Shown: positions 47,674 through 56,307 of the stretch, in pieces
How the letters are laid out: each line of letters begins with the position of its first letter
Position numbering within the stretch: position 1 is the first letter of the stretch
DNA from: Hyphomicrobiales bacterium
GTDB taxonomy: Bacteria > Pseudomonadota > Alphaproteobacteria > Rhizobiales > Rhizobiaceae
NCBI GenBank assembly: GCA_900466575.1
Contig: UBMP01000007.1
Span: 124,001-188,000, forward strand
Length of the DNA: 64,000 nt
Direction: 5' to 3'
Made by a program: the position numbers and the translations under genes
The notes under the pieces: generated by a model
What the model saw: only the letters and a program-made list of their open reading frames with translations
Told to the model about the DNA's origin: nothing
The model's database searches: none

Positions 47674-49155
47674 ATGTCGCTACCCATGATCTCGCTGGAC
47701 AGCCTCGTCTCCGGCGTCTCCCTTGAAGACATGTTGGCAAAGGCAGGTTCCGGCGGCTGTTCATCGTCGTCCTGCGGCTCGTCCGCACGGCCCGAGGACA
47801 TGGACGAAGCAATTTGGGAGAAGATCAAGGACCATCCCTGCTACTCAGAAGAGGCGCATCACTATTTCGCGCGGATGCATGTGGCCGTGGCGCCAGCCTG
47901 CAACATCCAGTGCAATTACTGCAACCGAAAATACGATTGCGCCAATGAGAGCCGACCCGGCGTCGTGTCGGAAAAGCTGACGCCCGATCAGGCGACCCGC
48001 AAGGTCATCACGGTCGCTAACGAGGTGCCGCAGCTATCGGTCCTCGGCATCGCTGGCCCCGGCGATGCCTGTTATGACTGGAAGAAGACAAAGGCGACAT
48101 TCGAAGCCGTGTCGAAGGATATTCGCGACATCAAGCTCTGCATCTCGACAAACGGTCTTGCCCTGCCCGACCATGTCGACGAGCTCGCGGAGATGAATGT
48201 CGACCATGTGACAATCACCATCAACATGGTGGATCCGGAAATCGGCGTAAAAATCTATCCCTGGATATTCTACCAGAACAAGCGCTGGACTGGGCTGGAG
48301 GCCTCGAAAATCCTGCATGAGCGCCAGATGCTGGGGCTCGAAATGCTGACCACGCGCGGCATCCTGACCAAGATCAATTCGGTGATGATCCCCGGCATCA
48401 ATGACGAGCATCTGCTGGAGGTCAACAAATGGGTCAAGCAGCGGGGGGCCTTCCTGCACAATGTCATGCCGCTCATCTCCGATCCCGCGCACGGAACACA
48501 TTTCGGCCTCACGGGACAGCGCGGCCCGAGGGCCATGGAGCTGAAGGCCCTTCAGGACAAGCTTGAGGGCGGAGCCAAGCTGATGCGTCATTGCCGCCAG
48601 TGCCGCGCCGATGCCGTGGGCCTCTTGGGCGAGGATCGCGGCCAGGAATTCACCCTCGACCAGATCCCGGAGGAGGTCACTTACGATCCAAAGAAGCGAG
48701 ATCTCTATCGCGAGGTCGTCGCTCAGGAGCGCGGCGATCATATCGAGGCCAAGAAGGCGGCCGAGGCGATCGTCAAGGACAGTCTCGACGCCAGGCCGAT
48801 GCTGGTGGCGATTGCCACCAAGGGCGGCGGCCGCATCAACGAACATTTCGGCCATGCCAGGGAATTCATGGTCTACGAGGCCTCCCCGAAGGGCATTCAT
48901 TTCTCCGGCCATCGCAAGGTCGAGCAATACTGCCTGGGCGGCTGGGGCGAGGACGCCACGCTTGACGGCGTGATTGCCGCCCTGGAGGGCGTCGATGTCG
49001 TGCTCTGCGCCAAGATCGGCAGTTGCCCGTCGGACCAGCTCGCCGAGGCGGGCATCCGGGCAAGCGATGCCTATGGCTACGAATATATCGAAACGGCGAT
49101 CAGCGCGCTCTACGCCGCTGAAACCGGCATGGAATTGCTGGCGGCCTCGGCCTGA
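47674..49155 (+). CDS. nifB: NifB, radical-SAM FeMo-cofactor core synthase
   Basis: A 493-residue two-domain NifB. The radical-SAM cysteines are C76, C80 and C83 (ACNIQCNYCNRKYDC). The C-terminal 115 residues are a NifX-like domain (VAIATKGGGRINEHFGHARE). It fuses two Fe4S4 clusters and inserts carbide to make NifB-co. An N-terminal serine- and cysteine-rich stretch (GSGGCSSSSCGSS) resembles other alphaproteobacterial NifB. It heads the operon nifB-fdxN-LRV-nifZ-nifT-SIR2. Confidence 0.96.
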   Translation: MSLPMISLDSLVSGVSLEDMLAKAGSGGCSSSSCGSSARPEDMDEAIWEKIKDHPCYSEEAHHYFARMHVAVAPACNIQCNYCNRKYDCANESRPGVVSEKLTPDQATRKVITVANEVPQLSVLGIAGPGDACYDWKKTKATFEAVSKDIRDIKLCISTNGLALPDHVDELAEMNVDHVTITINMVDPEIGVKIYPWIFYQNKRWTGLEASKILHERQMLGLEMLTTRGILTKINSVMIPGINDEHLLEVNKWVKQRGAFLHNVMPLISDPAHGTHFGLTGQRGPRAMELKALQDKLEGGAKLMRHCRQCRADAVGLLGEDRGQEFTLDQIPEEVTYDPKKRDLYREVVAQERGDHIEAKKAAEAIVKDSLDARPMLVAIATKGGGRINEHFGHAREFMVYEASPKGIHFSGHRKVEQYCLGGWGEDATLDGVIAALEGVDVVLCAKIGSCPSDQLAEAGIRASDAYGYEYIETAISALYAAETGMELLAASA

Positions 49156-49200
49156 GCCGTCCGCAGCGTGCTTCACACCTCAGGAAGAAGGAGAAAGACC

Positions 49201-49395
49201 ATGGCTTTCAAGATCATCGCGTCCCAATGCACCCAATGCTCGGCCTGTGAATTTGAATGTCCCTCCGCTGCCATCAAGTTCAAGGGCGAGACCTATGTCA
49301 TCGATCCCAACAAGTGCACCGAATGCAAGGACGCTTTCGAGACCCAGCAATGTGCCGCCGTCTGCCCGGTCCCCAAGACCTGCGTGCCGGCTTGA
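49201..49395 (+). CDS. fdxN: FdxN, nif-specific 2[4Fe-4S] ferredoxin
   Basis: A 64-residue ferredoxin. The first cluster uses C10, C13, C16 and C20; the second uses C39, C42, C51 and C55, with the eight-residue insert between the second and third ligands that is typical of nif ferredoxins. C61 is extra. The start at 49201 has AAGGAG upstream. In S. meliloti fdxN follows nifB and is needed for fixation; it supplies electrons to NifH or NifB. Confidence 0.94.
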   Translation: MAFKIIASQCTQCSACEFECPSAAIKFKGETYVIDPNKCTECKDAFETQQCAAVCPVPKTCVPA

Positions 49396-49513
49396 GCCTG
49401 GGCGGCGCCAGCGGCCCGGCGGACCTTGTCTCCGTGTCAGGGCTTCTGCCGCCTCGGCCCGGCGTCGGGTCTCGAGCCGTTGATCATTGGTTTCACGTAT
49501 TCGATGAGCCGAG

Positions 49514-50317
49514 ATGATGAACACCAAGAATCAGACAGATGTGGTTGGCGGCAATGATCGCGATGAGGTGGCAGACGCGCTCGGTCTGGCGACCGACTGG
49601 CTGGGCAATCCGGTGTCGTGCTCGGATTGCCCGCATGACGAAAATCGCGAATCCGGACGCTGCAGCCTCGACAAGGCCTGTGTGCGCGATCGGCGCGGGC
49701 GCAAGATCGACAGGTTTTTCTCCGCCAATCCGGCGCAGTCGAACGACTATCTCGACCACCCGTTTTTCGAGGTGCGGGCAATTGCCGCGCGCTATGCATC
49801 GCCTCTACGGCTGACGTCGCTGCTTTCTGACCCGGAGCCGGAGGTGCGCGCGGTCGCCGCCTCCAGGCTTCCGACAAAGCGCGTGTTGCATCTGCGCGCC
49901 GACGAGGACCGGCGTGTCCGCATTGCGCTCGCCCGCCGGCTGCAGGGAGACGATCTGATGCCGCTCCTGACAAGCGACCCCGACTATCAGGTCCGTCTGG
50001 TCGCCGCCCAGTCGGCCCTGCCCGCGCAATTGCTGAGTGTCATGAACGACAATGATTCCGAAATCCGCCGCGAGGTCGCGCGTCGGGTCGCCACGGTCCA
50101 CCTGCCCGCCATGACAGGCGATTTCGATCCGATGGTGCGGCGGGAGGTGGCGCTGCGGCTGGAGCCGGGACGGCTTCATCTGCTCCTCAAGGACAAGGAT
50201 ATCCGGGTCCGTCACGCCGTTGCCGAGCGGATTGGACTTCAGGAGATCGAGCCGCTCCTGAATGATCCCGACGATGCGGTGCGCAGCGCGGCCCTCCAAC
50301 GCTTTCTGGAACCTTAA
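49514..50317 (+). CDS. 4Fe-4S leucine-rich repeat variant (LRV) protein, nif-associated
   Basis: A 267-residue protein. The N-terminal C36-x2-C39-x10-C50-x5-C56 binds an iron-sulfur cluster. Seven or so tandem 24-residue repeats follow, each with the pattern VRxxxAxxLxxxxLxxLLxDxDxx (for example PEVRAVAASRLPTKRVLHLR). The Azotobacter vinelandii LRV protein, encoded in the nif region, has this architecture. Its function is unknown; the solenoid suggests protein binding. ATGATG gives two neighbouring starts. Confidence 0.88.
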   Translation: MMNTKNQTDVVGGNDRDEVADALGLATDWLGNPVSCSDCPHDENRESGRCSLDKACVRDRRGRKIDRFFSANPAQSNDYLDHPFFEVRAIAARYASPLRLTSLLSDPEPEVRAVAASRLPTKRVLHLRADEDRRVRIALARRLQGDDLMPLLTSDPDYQVRLVAAQSALPAQLLSVMNDNDSEIRREVARRVATVHLPAMTGDFDPMVRREVALRLEPGRLHLLLKDKDIRVRHAVAERIGLQEIEPLLNDPDDAVRSAALQRFLEP

Positions 50318-50329
50318 GAGGAAACGTAA

Positions 50330-50647
50330 ATGGGATTGGGACGGGAAGAAGAGGTCGAAATTCGCAAAAACCCCGCCTTCAGGCCGGGCGAGCGGGTGCG
50401 CGCCACGAAGCATGTGCGTAACGACGGCACCTATCCCGGCAGGGATATCGGCGAGCGGTTGGTGCAGAAGGGCGAAACTGGCTATGTGCGCGACATCGGA
50501 ACCTTCCTGCAGCAATTCTACATCTACTCCGTCGAATGGGTGGAGCGCGGCACGCTGGTGGGAATGCGTGCTCGCGAACTTGAAAGCCTTGATCACCCGA
50601 AATCAAACGGTCCCTCCATACCATCCAGCCCGGGAGCACACGCATGA
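50330..50647 (+). CDS. nifZ: NifZ, P-cluster maturation factor
   Basis: A 105-residue protein with the NifZ core: PAFRPGERVRATKHVRNDGT, then GEAGYVRDIGTFLQQFYIY-like sequence and SVEWVERGTLVGMRARELE. NifZ helps form the second P-cluster of the MoFe protein. It starts 12 bp after the LRV gene with AAGAGGAAA upstream and overlaps nifT by 4 bp. Confidence 0.93.
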   Translation: MGLGREEEVEIRKNPAFRPGERVRATKHVRNDGTYPGRDIGERLVQKGETGYVRDIGTFLQQFYIYSVEWVERGTLVGMRARELESLDHPKSNGPSIPSSPGAHA

Positions 50648-50865
50648 AAGTCATGATCCGCAAGTCTGGAACGGGCCTCTCGGCCTATGTGCCAAAGAAG
50701 GATCTGGAGGAGCCGATCATCGAGACTGAAATGGCCGCGTTGTGGGGCGGCTATGTGCTCCTGAAGAACGGCTGGAAGCTCGTCCTGCCGGAAATGCCGA
50801 GTGATACCCGCCTGCCCGTCACCGTCAATGCGCGGAAGATCTCCGCCGACGGCGATGAGGAATAG
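50644..50865 (+). CDS. nifT: NifT/FixU, small nif protein
   Basis: A 73-residue protein starting MKVMIRKSGTGLSAYVPKKD and including ALWGGYVLLKNGWKLVLP, the conserved core of NifT/FixU. Its function is unresolved; deletion in other diazotrophs has mild effects. It is coupled to nifZ by an ATGA overlap, the standard nifZ-nifT arrangement. Confidence 0.92.
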   Translation: MKVMIRKSGTGLSAYVPKKDLEEPIIETEMAALWGGYVLLKNGWKLVLPEMPSDTRLPVTVNARKISADGDEE

Positions 50866-50898
50866 ATCCGTGCGAATTTCAAGATAAGGAGCGCCGCG

Positions 50899-51774
50899 AT
50901 GGGTGCAGAACTGAATTCCGATTTCCTGTTCGTCATTGATGGCGCGGACGCCGAACGGCGGCTTGCCGAAATCAAGGCAAGTTTGAAGGCCGGCCAGCTG
51001 ATTCCCTATCTCGGCCCCGGCTTGCTGGAATGCGGAAGCGAGGCGCCCACCGTCCCGATATCCCCCGAAGCGGTGGCGGAAGCCCTTCACAAACGCGCGC
51101 CGGCACCGTCAAGGATTCGCACCAATATGTGGTCCGTTGCACAGCATATCGAGCAACGACGGCATCGGCGCACGCTGCAGGCGTGGATGAGCGAAATATT
51201 CGCTGCCGAGCCACAACCGACCCCCCTTCACCGCTTTCTCGCCTCGCTTCCGCTGCCGCTCATCATCGACAGCTGGTATGACGGCGCGATGCGGGCTGCG
51301 CTCATCGAGACGATGCGATCGGACGTCGCCAATATTCAGGGGATCACCCGCGCCGGGGAATTTCGCGACATCTGGACGAAGACCTACGATTTCGCGGGGA
51401 TCGAGACGGCCTGCCTGAATGAGACTGGTACCATTCTCTACCAGCCGCACGGGGGCGCCCGGCCTGCCGGAAACTTCCTGGTCGCCGATTCCGACTATGT
51501 GGAGGTGCTGACCGAGATCGACATTCAAACCCCGATACCGGACGAGGTGAAGCATCGCCGCCAGGGCTGCGGCTTCCTGTTTCTCGGATGCCGCTTCGAT
51601 GACCAGATGCTGCGGACCTATGCGCGCCAGGTGATGAAGCGCTCGCTGCATCCGCATTTCGCCGTGGTCGATGCGTCCGCGCTCACCAAAAACGAACGCC
51701 GATTCATCGCCTCGCAAGGAATCACGGCCCTCGATATCCCGCTGGCGACGGCATCAACACTTCTGTTGTCCTGA
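50899..51774 (+). CDS. SIR2-like protein linked to the nifB operon
   Basis: A 291-residue protein. Its SIR2-like fold is suggested by LKAGQLIPYLGPGLLECGS near residue 30 and by GCGFLFLGCRFDDQMLRTYA near residue 220. The former resembles the first glycine motif of NAD-binding SIR2 proteins. No zinc-binding cysteine quartet of classical deacetylase sirtuins is visible. It follows nifT by 33 bp with AAGGAG upstream. SIR2-like genes are known at this place in some other nif clusters, but their role is unknown; NAD-linked control of nitrogenase is a guess. Confidence 0.75.
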   Translation: MGAELNSDFLFVIDGADAERRLAEIKASLKAGQLIPYLGPGLLECGSEAPTVPISPEAVAEALHKRAPAPSRIRTNMWSVAQHIEQRRHRRTLQAWMSEIFAAEPQPTPLHRFLASLPLPLIIDSWYDGAMRAALIETMRSDVANIQGITRAGEFRDIWTKTYDFAGIETACLNETGTILYQPHGGARPAGNFLVADSDYVEVLTEIDIQTPIPDEVKHRRQGCGFLFLGCRFDDQMLRTYARQVMKRSLHPHFAVVDASALTKNERRFIASQGITALDIPLATASTLLLS

Positions 51775-51879
51775 AGGACATCTGCCTCTGCGCATCATGT
51801 CCATCGGACGAAGATAATGGTGCGCATGAATCTGGTAGCGCGCGCTTATGGAGTGCACCCCGTTTCACAGGACATGTCG

Positions 51880-52351
51880 GCTAGTTTGATTCAGCCCTGA
51901 TGAACTGCCGAGGGAAAGCCATCTTGAGCGCCGAATGGGGATGGATTTCGTTGTAGTCCTCGATTCATCTGTCGATAAGCCGGAGCGCTGCTTCGGCGTC
52001 CGTAGTGCTGCGATGCGGATGTAGTCCCGCTTCCGGCTTCCGAGATACCGTTCGACTGCGGACTGTCGACCGGCGTGAAGCAAGGCGTCCGATTTAGTGC
52101 ATGACCATGACCTTGCCATCATGGATGCGGCCGTTTCGAGCGGTCGTATGCTTCTCCAGCAACATCGCATGGTTGCCCATGATTTGATGAACCCATTTGG
52201 CGTTGACGACAGGTCGATCGGCGGCTCGCCTCTCGCGATTGAGGAGCGCGGCGATCCGCCGATAGCCATGGGTCGGCATCTGATCCACCAGCCTGCGAGG
52301 TCGCGGCTCATAATTTGCTTCGTGGAACCTAAAAGACTTTTGCTGCATCAC
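51880..52351 (-). pseudogene. IS3-family (IS2-like) transposase OrfB, internally deleted remnant
   Basis: On the minus strand the N-terminal part reads PTHGYRRIAALLNRERRA and MGNHAMLLEKHTTARNGRIH, which is typical of IS2-group OrfB, and stops after GKVMVMH. The next piece, in shifted frames, is the C-terminal part: TPCFTPVDSPQSNGIS, KRDYIRI and DYNEIHPHSALKMAFPRQF. Most of the DDE core, roughly 120 residues, is missing. It follows the SIR2-like gene and marks the right edge of the nif island. The rest of the 713-bp gap (51775-52487) holds nothing else I can support. Confidence 0.8.
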
Positions 52352-52487
52352 TTAGATGAAGATGATCCCCGACAGGACAGAACCGAAGCGTACGGCTCTC
52401 GTCCTCGGAGCTGCCACAGGCACAGACCGCGACACTCGCACGGGCGGCCTGCACATTCCGCGTTCATTTGCTGATTTTGCGATCGAT

Positions 52488-53330
52488 CTATTCGCCGACA
52501 ATGGCATTTCGAAGCGTGCCGAGCCGGTCGATCTCGACTTCGACCACGTCACCCGGCTTCATCCAGAGCGGTGGCGTGCGCTTGGCCCCGACCCCACCCG
52601 GCGTTCCGCTGACAATGACATCGCCCGCTTCGAGACGGGTAAAGCTGGAGCAGTATTCGATCTGGCGCGCGATATCGAAAATCATTTGGCCGAAGGTCGC
52701 ATCCTGTACGACCTGACCGTTGAGGCGGGTCTGCAGGCGCAGGTCCGGCAATGGACCGAGTTCGTCCGGTGTCATCATCCACGGGCCGAAGGCGCCGGTG
52801 TCAGGGAAGTTCTTGCCCGGTGTGAACTGGTGCGTGTGGTACTGGAAATCACGGATGCTGCCATCGTTGTAGCATGCATAGCCGGCAACATGCTCCATTG
52901 CCTCGGCGCGCGAAATGTAGCGCCCCGGCTTGCCGATGACGACGGCCAGTTCGCCCTCGTAGTCGAGATGCGTGGACACTTTCGGGCGAACGATGGGTGC
53001 GAGATGACCGATCTGGCTGTTTGCATAGCGGCCGAAGATGGTGGGATGCTCCACCTCCGAGCGCCCCGTTTCCTTGCGGTGCATCTCGTAATTCAAACCG
53101 ACGCAGATGATCTTGTCAGGGTTCGGGATAACCGGCAGCCATTCGACTTCGGAGATCGGGGTCTTTGCAGCCGAGGCGACCGCTTCAGCAACGCCTGTAA
53201 GCCCTGCCGTCACCGCTGCCTTCAGATCGGCATAGCGAGACGCCAGTACGGCCCCGACATCATGAAAGTCATCGCCCTCAATGACGCCCCATGTGGTGCG
53301 GCCCGCGAGCTTGACGGTGGAAAGTCTCAT
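52488..53330 (-). CDS. fumarylacetoacetate hydrolase (FAH) family protein
   Basis: A 280-residue enzyme of the FAH/HpcE fold. The metal-binding carboxylates lie in DYEGELAVVIGKPGRYI and in the later YNDGSIRDFQ, and SGTPGGVGAKRTPPLWMKPG is the family C-terminal signature. Family members hydrolyse or hydrate C-C bonds in acylpyruvates, 2-hydroxymuconates or related dienoates. At the end of a hydroxylase-dioxygenase cluster it most likely handles the ring-cleavage product. Confidence 0.87.
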   Translation of the reverse strand: MRLSTVKLAGRTTWGVIEGDDFHDVGAVLASRYADLKAAVTAGLTGVAEAVASAAKTPISEVEWLPVIPNPDKIICVGLNYEMHRKETGRSEVEHPTIFGRYANSQIGHLAPIVRPKVSTHLDYEGELAVVIGKPGRYISRAEAMEHVAGYACYNDGSIRDFQYHTHQFTPGKNFPDTGAFGPWMMTPDELGPLPDLRLQTRLNGQVVQDATFGQMIFDIARQIEYCSSFTRLEAGDVIVSGTPGGVGAKRTPPLWMKPGDVVEVEIDRLGTLRNAIVGE

Positions 53331-53366
53331 GTCATTCTCCTTTATCGAAAGAGTGCGAAGCCGCGT

Positions 53367-54671
53367 TCACGCGTTCCGCAACTGGTCTGGAAGGCGCGTC
53401 AGTCTGCTGAAGCGCTCGATGGTGCGATCGGGGAAGATCATCGCGAAGGCGAAGACCGCGCCAACGATCAGGATACCTGCCGTGAACAGCATGGCATTGG
53501 CGTAGCCTGTTGCCGCATGCTCGGGTCCGGCCGCCTGCACGATGGAGCCGGTTAAGGCATTGGAAAACAGCGCGGACGCGGCATTGGCGGAATAGATCAC
53601 CACGATCAGGCGTCCGCGTTGAACGGCCGGCGCAATCGAGGCCAGGATGATCGGACCGTAGATCGTCGTCAGGCTTGGCGCTGCAAACGCGACGGTGACG
53701 CAGGCTAGTTGCAGCGGGCCGCCAATATAGCATGAGGCGGCAAGCGCGACGCCGCTGATCAGCAGCGCGTAACCAGAGGCGCTGCCGAGACTGATGCGCT
53801 TGCTGACGCCACTCTGAAGCATTCGCTGCGCAATCCAGGAGCCTATGAGCAGAAGCGGCGACTGGAAGATATAGACGGCCGAAATGATGGAACCGGTCTG
53901 TGTCTGCGAATAGCCGAGGCCCTGCTGCAGGAATGGCGGCAGCCAGGTGGCGGACATGCCGACGATCCAGTAGGACATGGTCGACATCACCATCACGCCG
54001 ATCACGGTGGGATCCAGCCACAGCTTGGCGACCGGCACCCGAACCTGATCCATAGAAGGCCCGCCTTCTTCGTTCGGACGGGAATGCGGACCCTCGCCGC
54101 CGATCACCATCCAGGCACCGATCCAGATGAGACCGATCAGACCGCAGAACAGGAAGCCCACGCGCCAGCCATAGGTGACAATGATATAGGTCAGGAGCGG
54201 GCCGCCCACGAGCAGGCCGATACTGACACCCTGAAGCACCACGGCACTCGGCAGGGAGCGCTTATCGGGCGCAAACCAGTTGTGGCAGGCGTGAAGCGCC
54301 GTGGGCAGGCCGGGCCCTTCGCCGAGACCGAGCAGGATCCGGCAGATGACAAGTACGACGACCGAGTGCGTGAAGAAGATCGGAATCTGGGCCAAGGACC
54401 AGACCCCGGCAAGAATTGCCAGGATCCACTTCACCGGCACGCGACCGATGACGAAAAGACCGACCAAGACCCCGGAAACCGAGAACAGAAGAAAAAAGCT
54501 GCTGCCAATGAAGCCGAATTGCTGCGGCGAAATTCCCAGGTCCTTCATCATAGGAACTGCGGACAGGCCGAACACCAGCTTGTCGAAGAAATTGAGCGTT
54601 TGAAACAGAAACAGAAGCGCAAGCACGGCGTAAGGCCGCCAGGTTGCGTATGCTTGTCGGTTGATCGTCAT
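53367..54671 (-). CDS. MFS transporter of the aromatic catabolic cluster
   Basis: A 434-residue protein with about 12 transmembrane helices. The ATG at 54671 (MTINRQAYAT) has GGAGGAGA upstream. FNFFDKLVFGLSAVPMMKDL in helix 1 and GFIGSSFFLLFSVSGVLVGL in helix 2 are characteristic of the anion:cation symporter (ACS) branch, which imports aromatic and hydroxy acids. It lies 36 bp upstream of the FAH gene and 36 bp downstream of the hydroxylase gene, as part of one operon. Confidence 0.85.
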   Translation of the reverse strand: MTINRQAYATWRPYAVLALLFLFQTLNFFDKLVFGLSAVPMMKDLGISPQQFGFIGSSFFLLFSVSGVLVGLFVIGRVPVKWILAILAGVWSLAQIPIFFTHSVVVLVICRILLGLGEGPGLPTALHACHNWFAPDKRSLPSAVVLQGVSIGLLVGGPLLTYIIVTYGWRVGFLFCGLIGLIWIGAWMVIGGEGPHSRPNEEGGPSMDQVRVPVAKLWLDPTVIGVMVMSTMSYWIVGMSATWLPPFLQQGLGYSQTQTGSIISAVYIFQSPLLLIGSWIAQRMLQSGVSKRISLGSASGYALLISGVALAASCYIGGPLQLACVTVAFAAPSLTTIYGPIILASIAPAVQRGRLIVVIYSANAASALFSNALTGSIVQAAGPEHAATGYANAMLFTAGILIVGAVFAFAMIFPDRTIERFSRLTRLPDQLRNA

Positions 54672-54706
54672 GTTCTCCTCCAAATGACGTTTCGCCGTCC
54701 TGATGC

Positions 54707-56284
54707 CTACGCCCCGATCGCGGTGTGGACGCTTTCAAGCAGGGTTGAGATCTGCGTCGTGTCGGCTGCCGCGCCATAGACGTAGTGGTCCGGACGGACG
54801 ATGGCGGCGACTGCGCCATGCTTGTCGAACCAGGCCGCCAGAACACCATCCCGCTCGTGCAGAACGACAGGATTGGACGAATGACCGGCCGGTGCGATGA
54901 TGCGCAGATCGACGCCCGGAAACTGTGCGGAAAGCCCGGCCACATCGGAAAGAGCTACCCGGCGGCCGTCGAGAACGAGGCGCCAGACCGGGCCGGTCAG
55001 CTTGTCGAGCAGCTGTTCGGACTTTTCATCGGACACGACTGGCTGCGGGAACAGGACGCCCCGTGCCGGTGTCCCCTCCCCTGCAATCAAACCCCGTTCG
55101 ATCGGCGGCACAATGTCCTGGCGCGTCATGCGCAGCGGCTTTCCGCCACCTTCGGCAAGAATGCGGGCATCGCGGGCCGCTGCCGCTTCCGGGTCGCGCT
55201 CACAGATGGACTGACCGATGGCCTTGATGCGGCCGGTCAATGTCTGGACATGCTTCTTGCGTTCGACCGTGTAGCTGTCGAGCAGGGTTTGGGAGGCCTC
55301 ACCCTTCAAGATCAGGTCGAGCCGCCAGACAAGATTGGAAACGTCCCGAAGACCCTGGCACATGCCCTGGCCGATAAAGGGCGGCTGCTGATGTGCAGCA
55401 TCGCCGGCAATGACCACATGCCCCTTGGACCAGTCGTCTGCAACAAGTGCGTGGAACCGGTAGGTCGCGGCCCGCCAAAGTTCGCCTTCCTCCGGCGTCA
55501 GCCAGCGGGAAAGCAGCCGCCAAACAGCGTCGGGCTGCGACATTTTCCGAGGGTCTTCGTCGGGGGAAAGCATGATTTCCCATCGCCGGTGATTTCCGGG
55601 GCCCATGACATAGCTGACAGGGCGCGCCGGTTCGCAATACTGCGCCGATGCCTGCGGCAGTTTCGCCAGCGCATCGTCATGAACCTTGACGTCGACCACC
55701 AACCAGGGCTCGTCAAAGACGAGATCTTCAAGCTTGATGCCGGCTAATTCTCGCACGCGGCTCGAAGCGCCGTCACAGCCCAGGAGATAGCGTGCGGAAA
55801 CCTCCCGCATATCACCCTTGTGGTCCTTCAGCGTCACCACCACGGACTCGGGGGCGGCTTCGAAACCCACCAGTTCCGTACCCAGTTCAACCGTCACGTT
55901 TTCAAAGCTTTCGGCATGGCGGCGCATGAGCGCCTCGACCGGCGGCTGGGTGAACACCATGCTCGGCGTATAGCCAAGCGGATAAGGCGGCGGCACCATG
56001 TCGATATGACGGATGAGCTGGCCCTCGGCGCCGAAATGCTCCGAGGCCGTGAAGGGGGCAATGTAAGGCATGACCTCATCGGCAATGCCCATATTGTCCA
56101 GGTGGCGGAGGATTTCATGATCGATCGCGATGGCGCGAGGCTTGTCGTAAATCTCGGTCAGGCGATCGAAGACTAGGACCGAGTGTCCGCGGGCACCGAG
56201 CATGCCGGCGGCCACGGCGCCCGCAGGTCCGAAACCGCAAATCAGCACGTCATAGGTCGGAGAGGAGGTGGTGTGTTCAGTCAC
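54707..56284 (-). CDS. FAD-dependent aromatic hydroxylase, MhpA-like
   Basis: A 525-residue class A flavoprotein monooxygenase. FAD binding is seen at the N-terminus (ICGFGPAGAVAAGMLGARGH), at LLGCDGASSRVRELAG (the DG motif) and at VIAGDAAHQQPPFIGQGMCQ (the GD motif). The PPFIGQGMCQGLRDVSNLVW stretch and a 120-residue C-terminal thioredoxin-like tail are typical of MhpA/PheA-type enzymes. It would add a hydroxyl to a phenolic acid ahead of ring cleavage. The exact substrate is not readable. Confidence 0.85.
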   Translation of the reverse strand: MTEHTTSSPTYDVLICGFGPAGAVAAGMLGARGHSVLVFDRLTEIYDKPRAIAIDHEILRHLDNMGIADEVMPYIAPFTASEHFGAEGQLIRHIDMVPPPYPLGYTPSMVFTQPPVEALMRRHAESFENVTVELGTELVGFEAAPESVVVTLKDHKGDMREVSARYLLGCDGASSRVRELAGIKLEDLVFDEPWLVVDVKVHDDALAKLPQASAQYCEPARPVSYVMGPGNHRRWEIMLSPDEDPRKMSQPDAVWRLLSRWLTPEEGELWRAATYRFHALVADDWSKGHVVIAGDAAHQQPPFIGQGMCQGLRDVSNLVWRLDLILKGEASQTLLDSYTVERKKHVQTLTGRIKAIGQSICERDPEAAAARDARILAEGGGKPLRMTRQDIVPPIERGLIAGEGTPARGVLFPQPVVSDEKSEQLLDKLTGPVWRLVLDGRRVALSDVAGLSAQFPGVDLRIIAPAGHSSNPVVLHERDGVLAAWFDKHGAVAAIVRPDHYVYGAAADTTQISTLLESVHTAIGA

Positions 56285-56307
56285 GTCAACGTCTCTTCAG
56301 CGGGAGT

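Noticed and set aside
51865-52311. 148-codon minus-strand open frame after the SIR2-like gene
   Set aside because: It is a shifted reading of the IS3-family remnant, not an intact gene.
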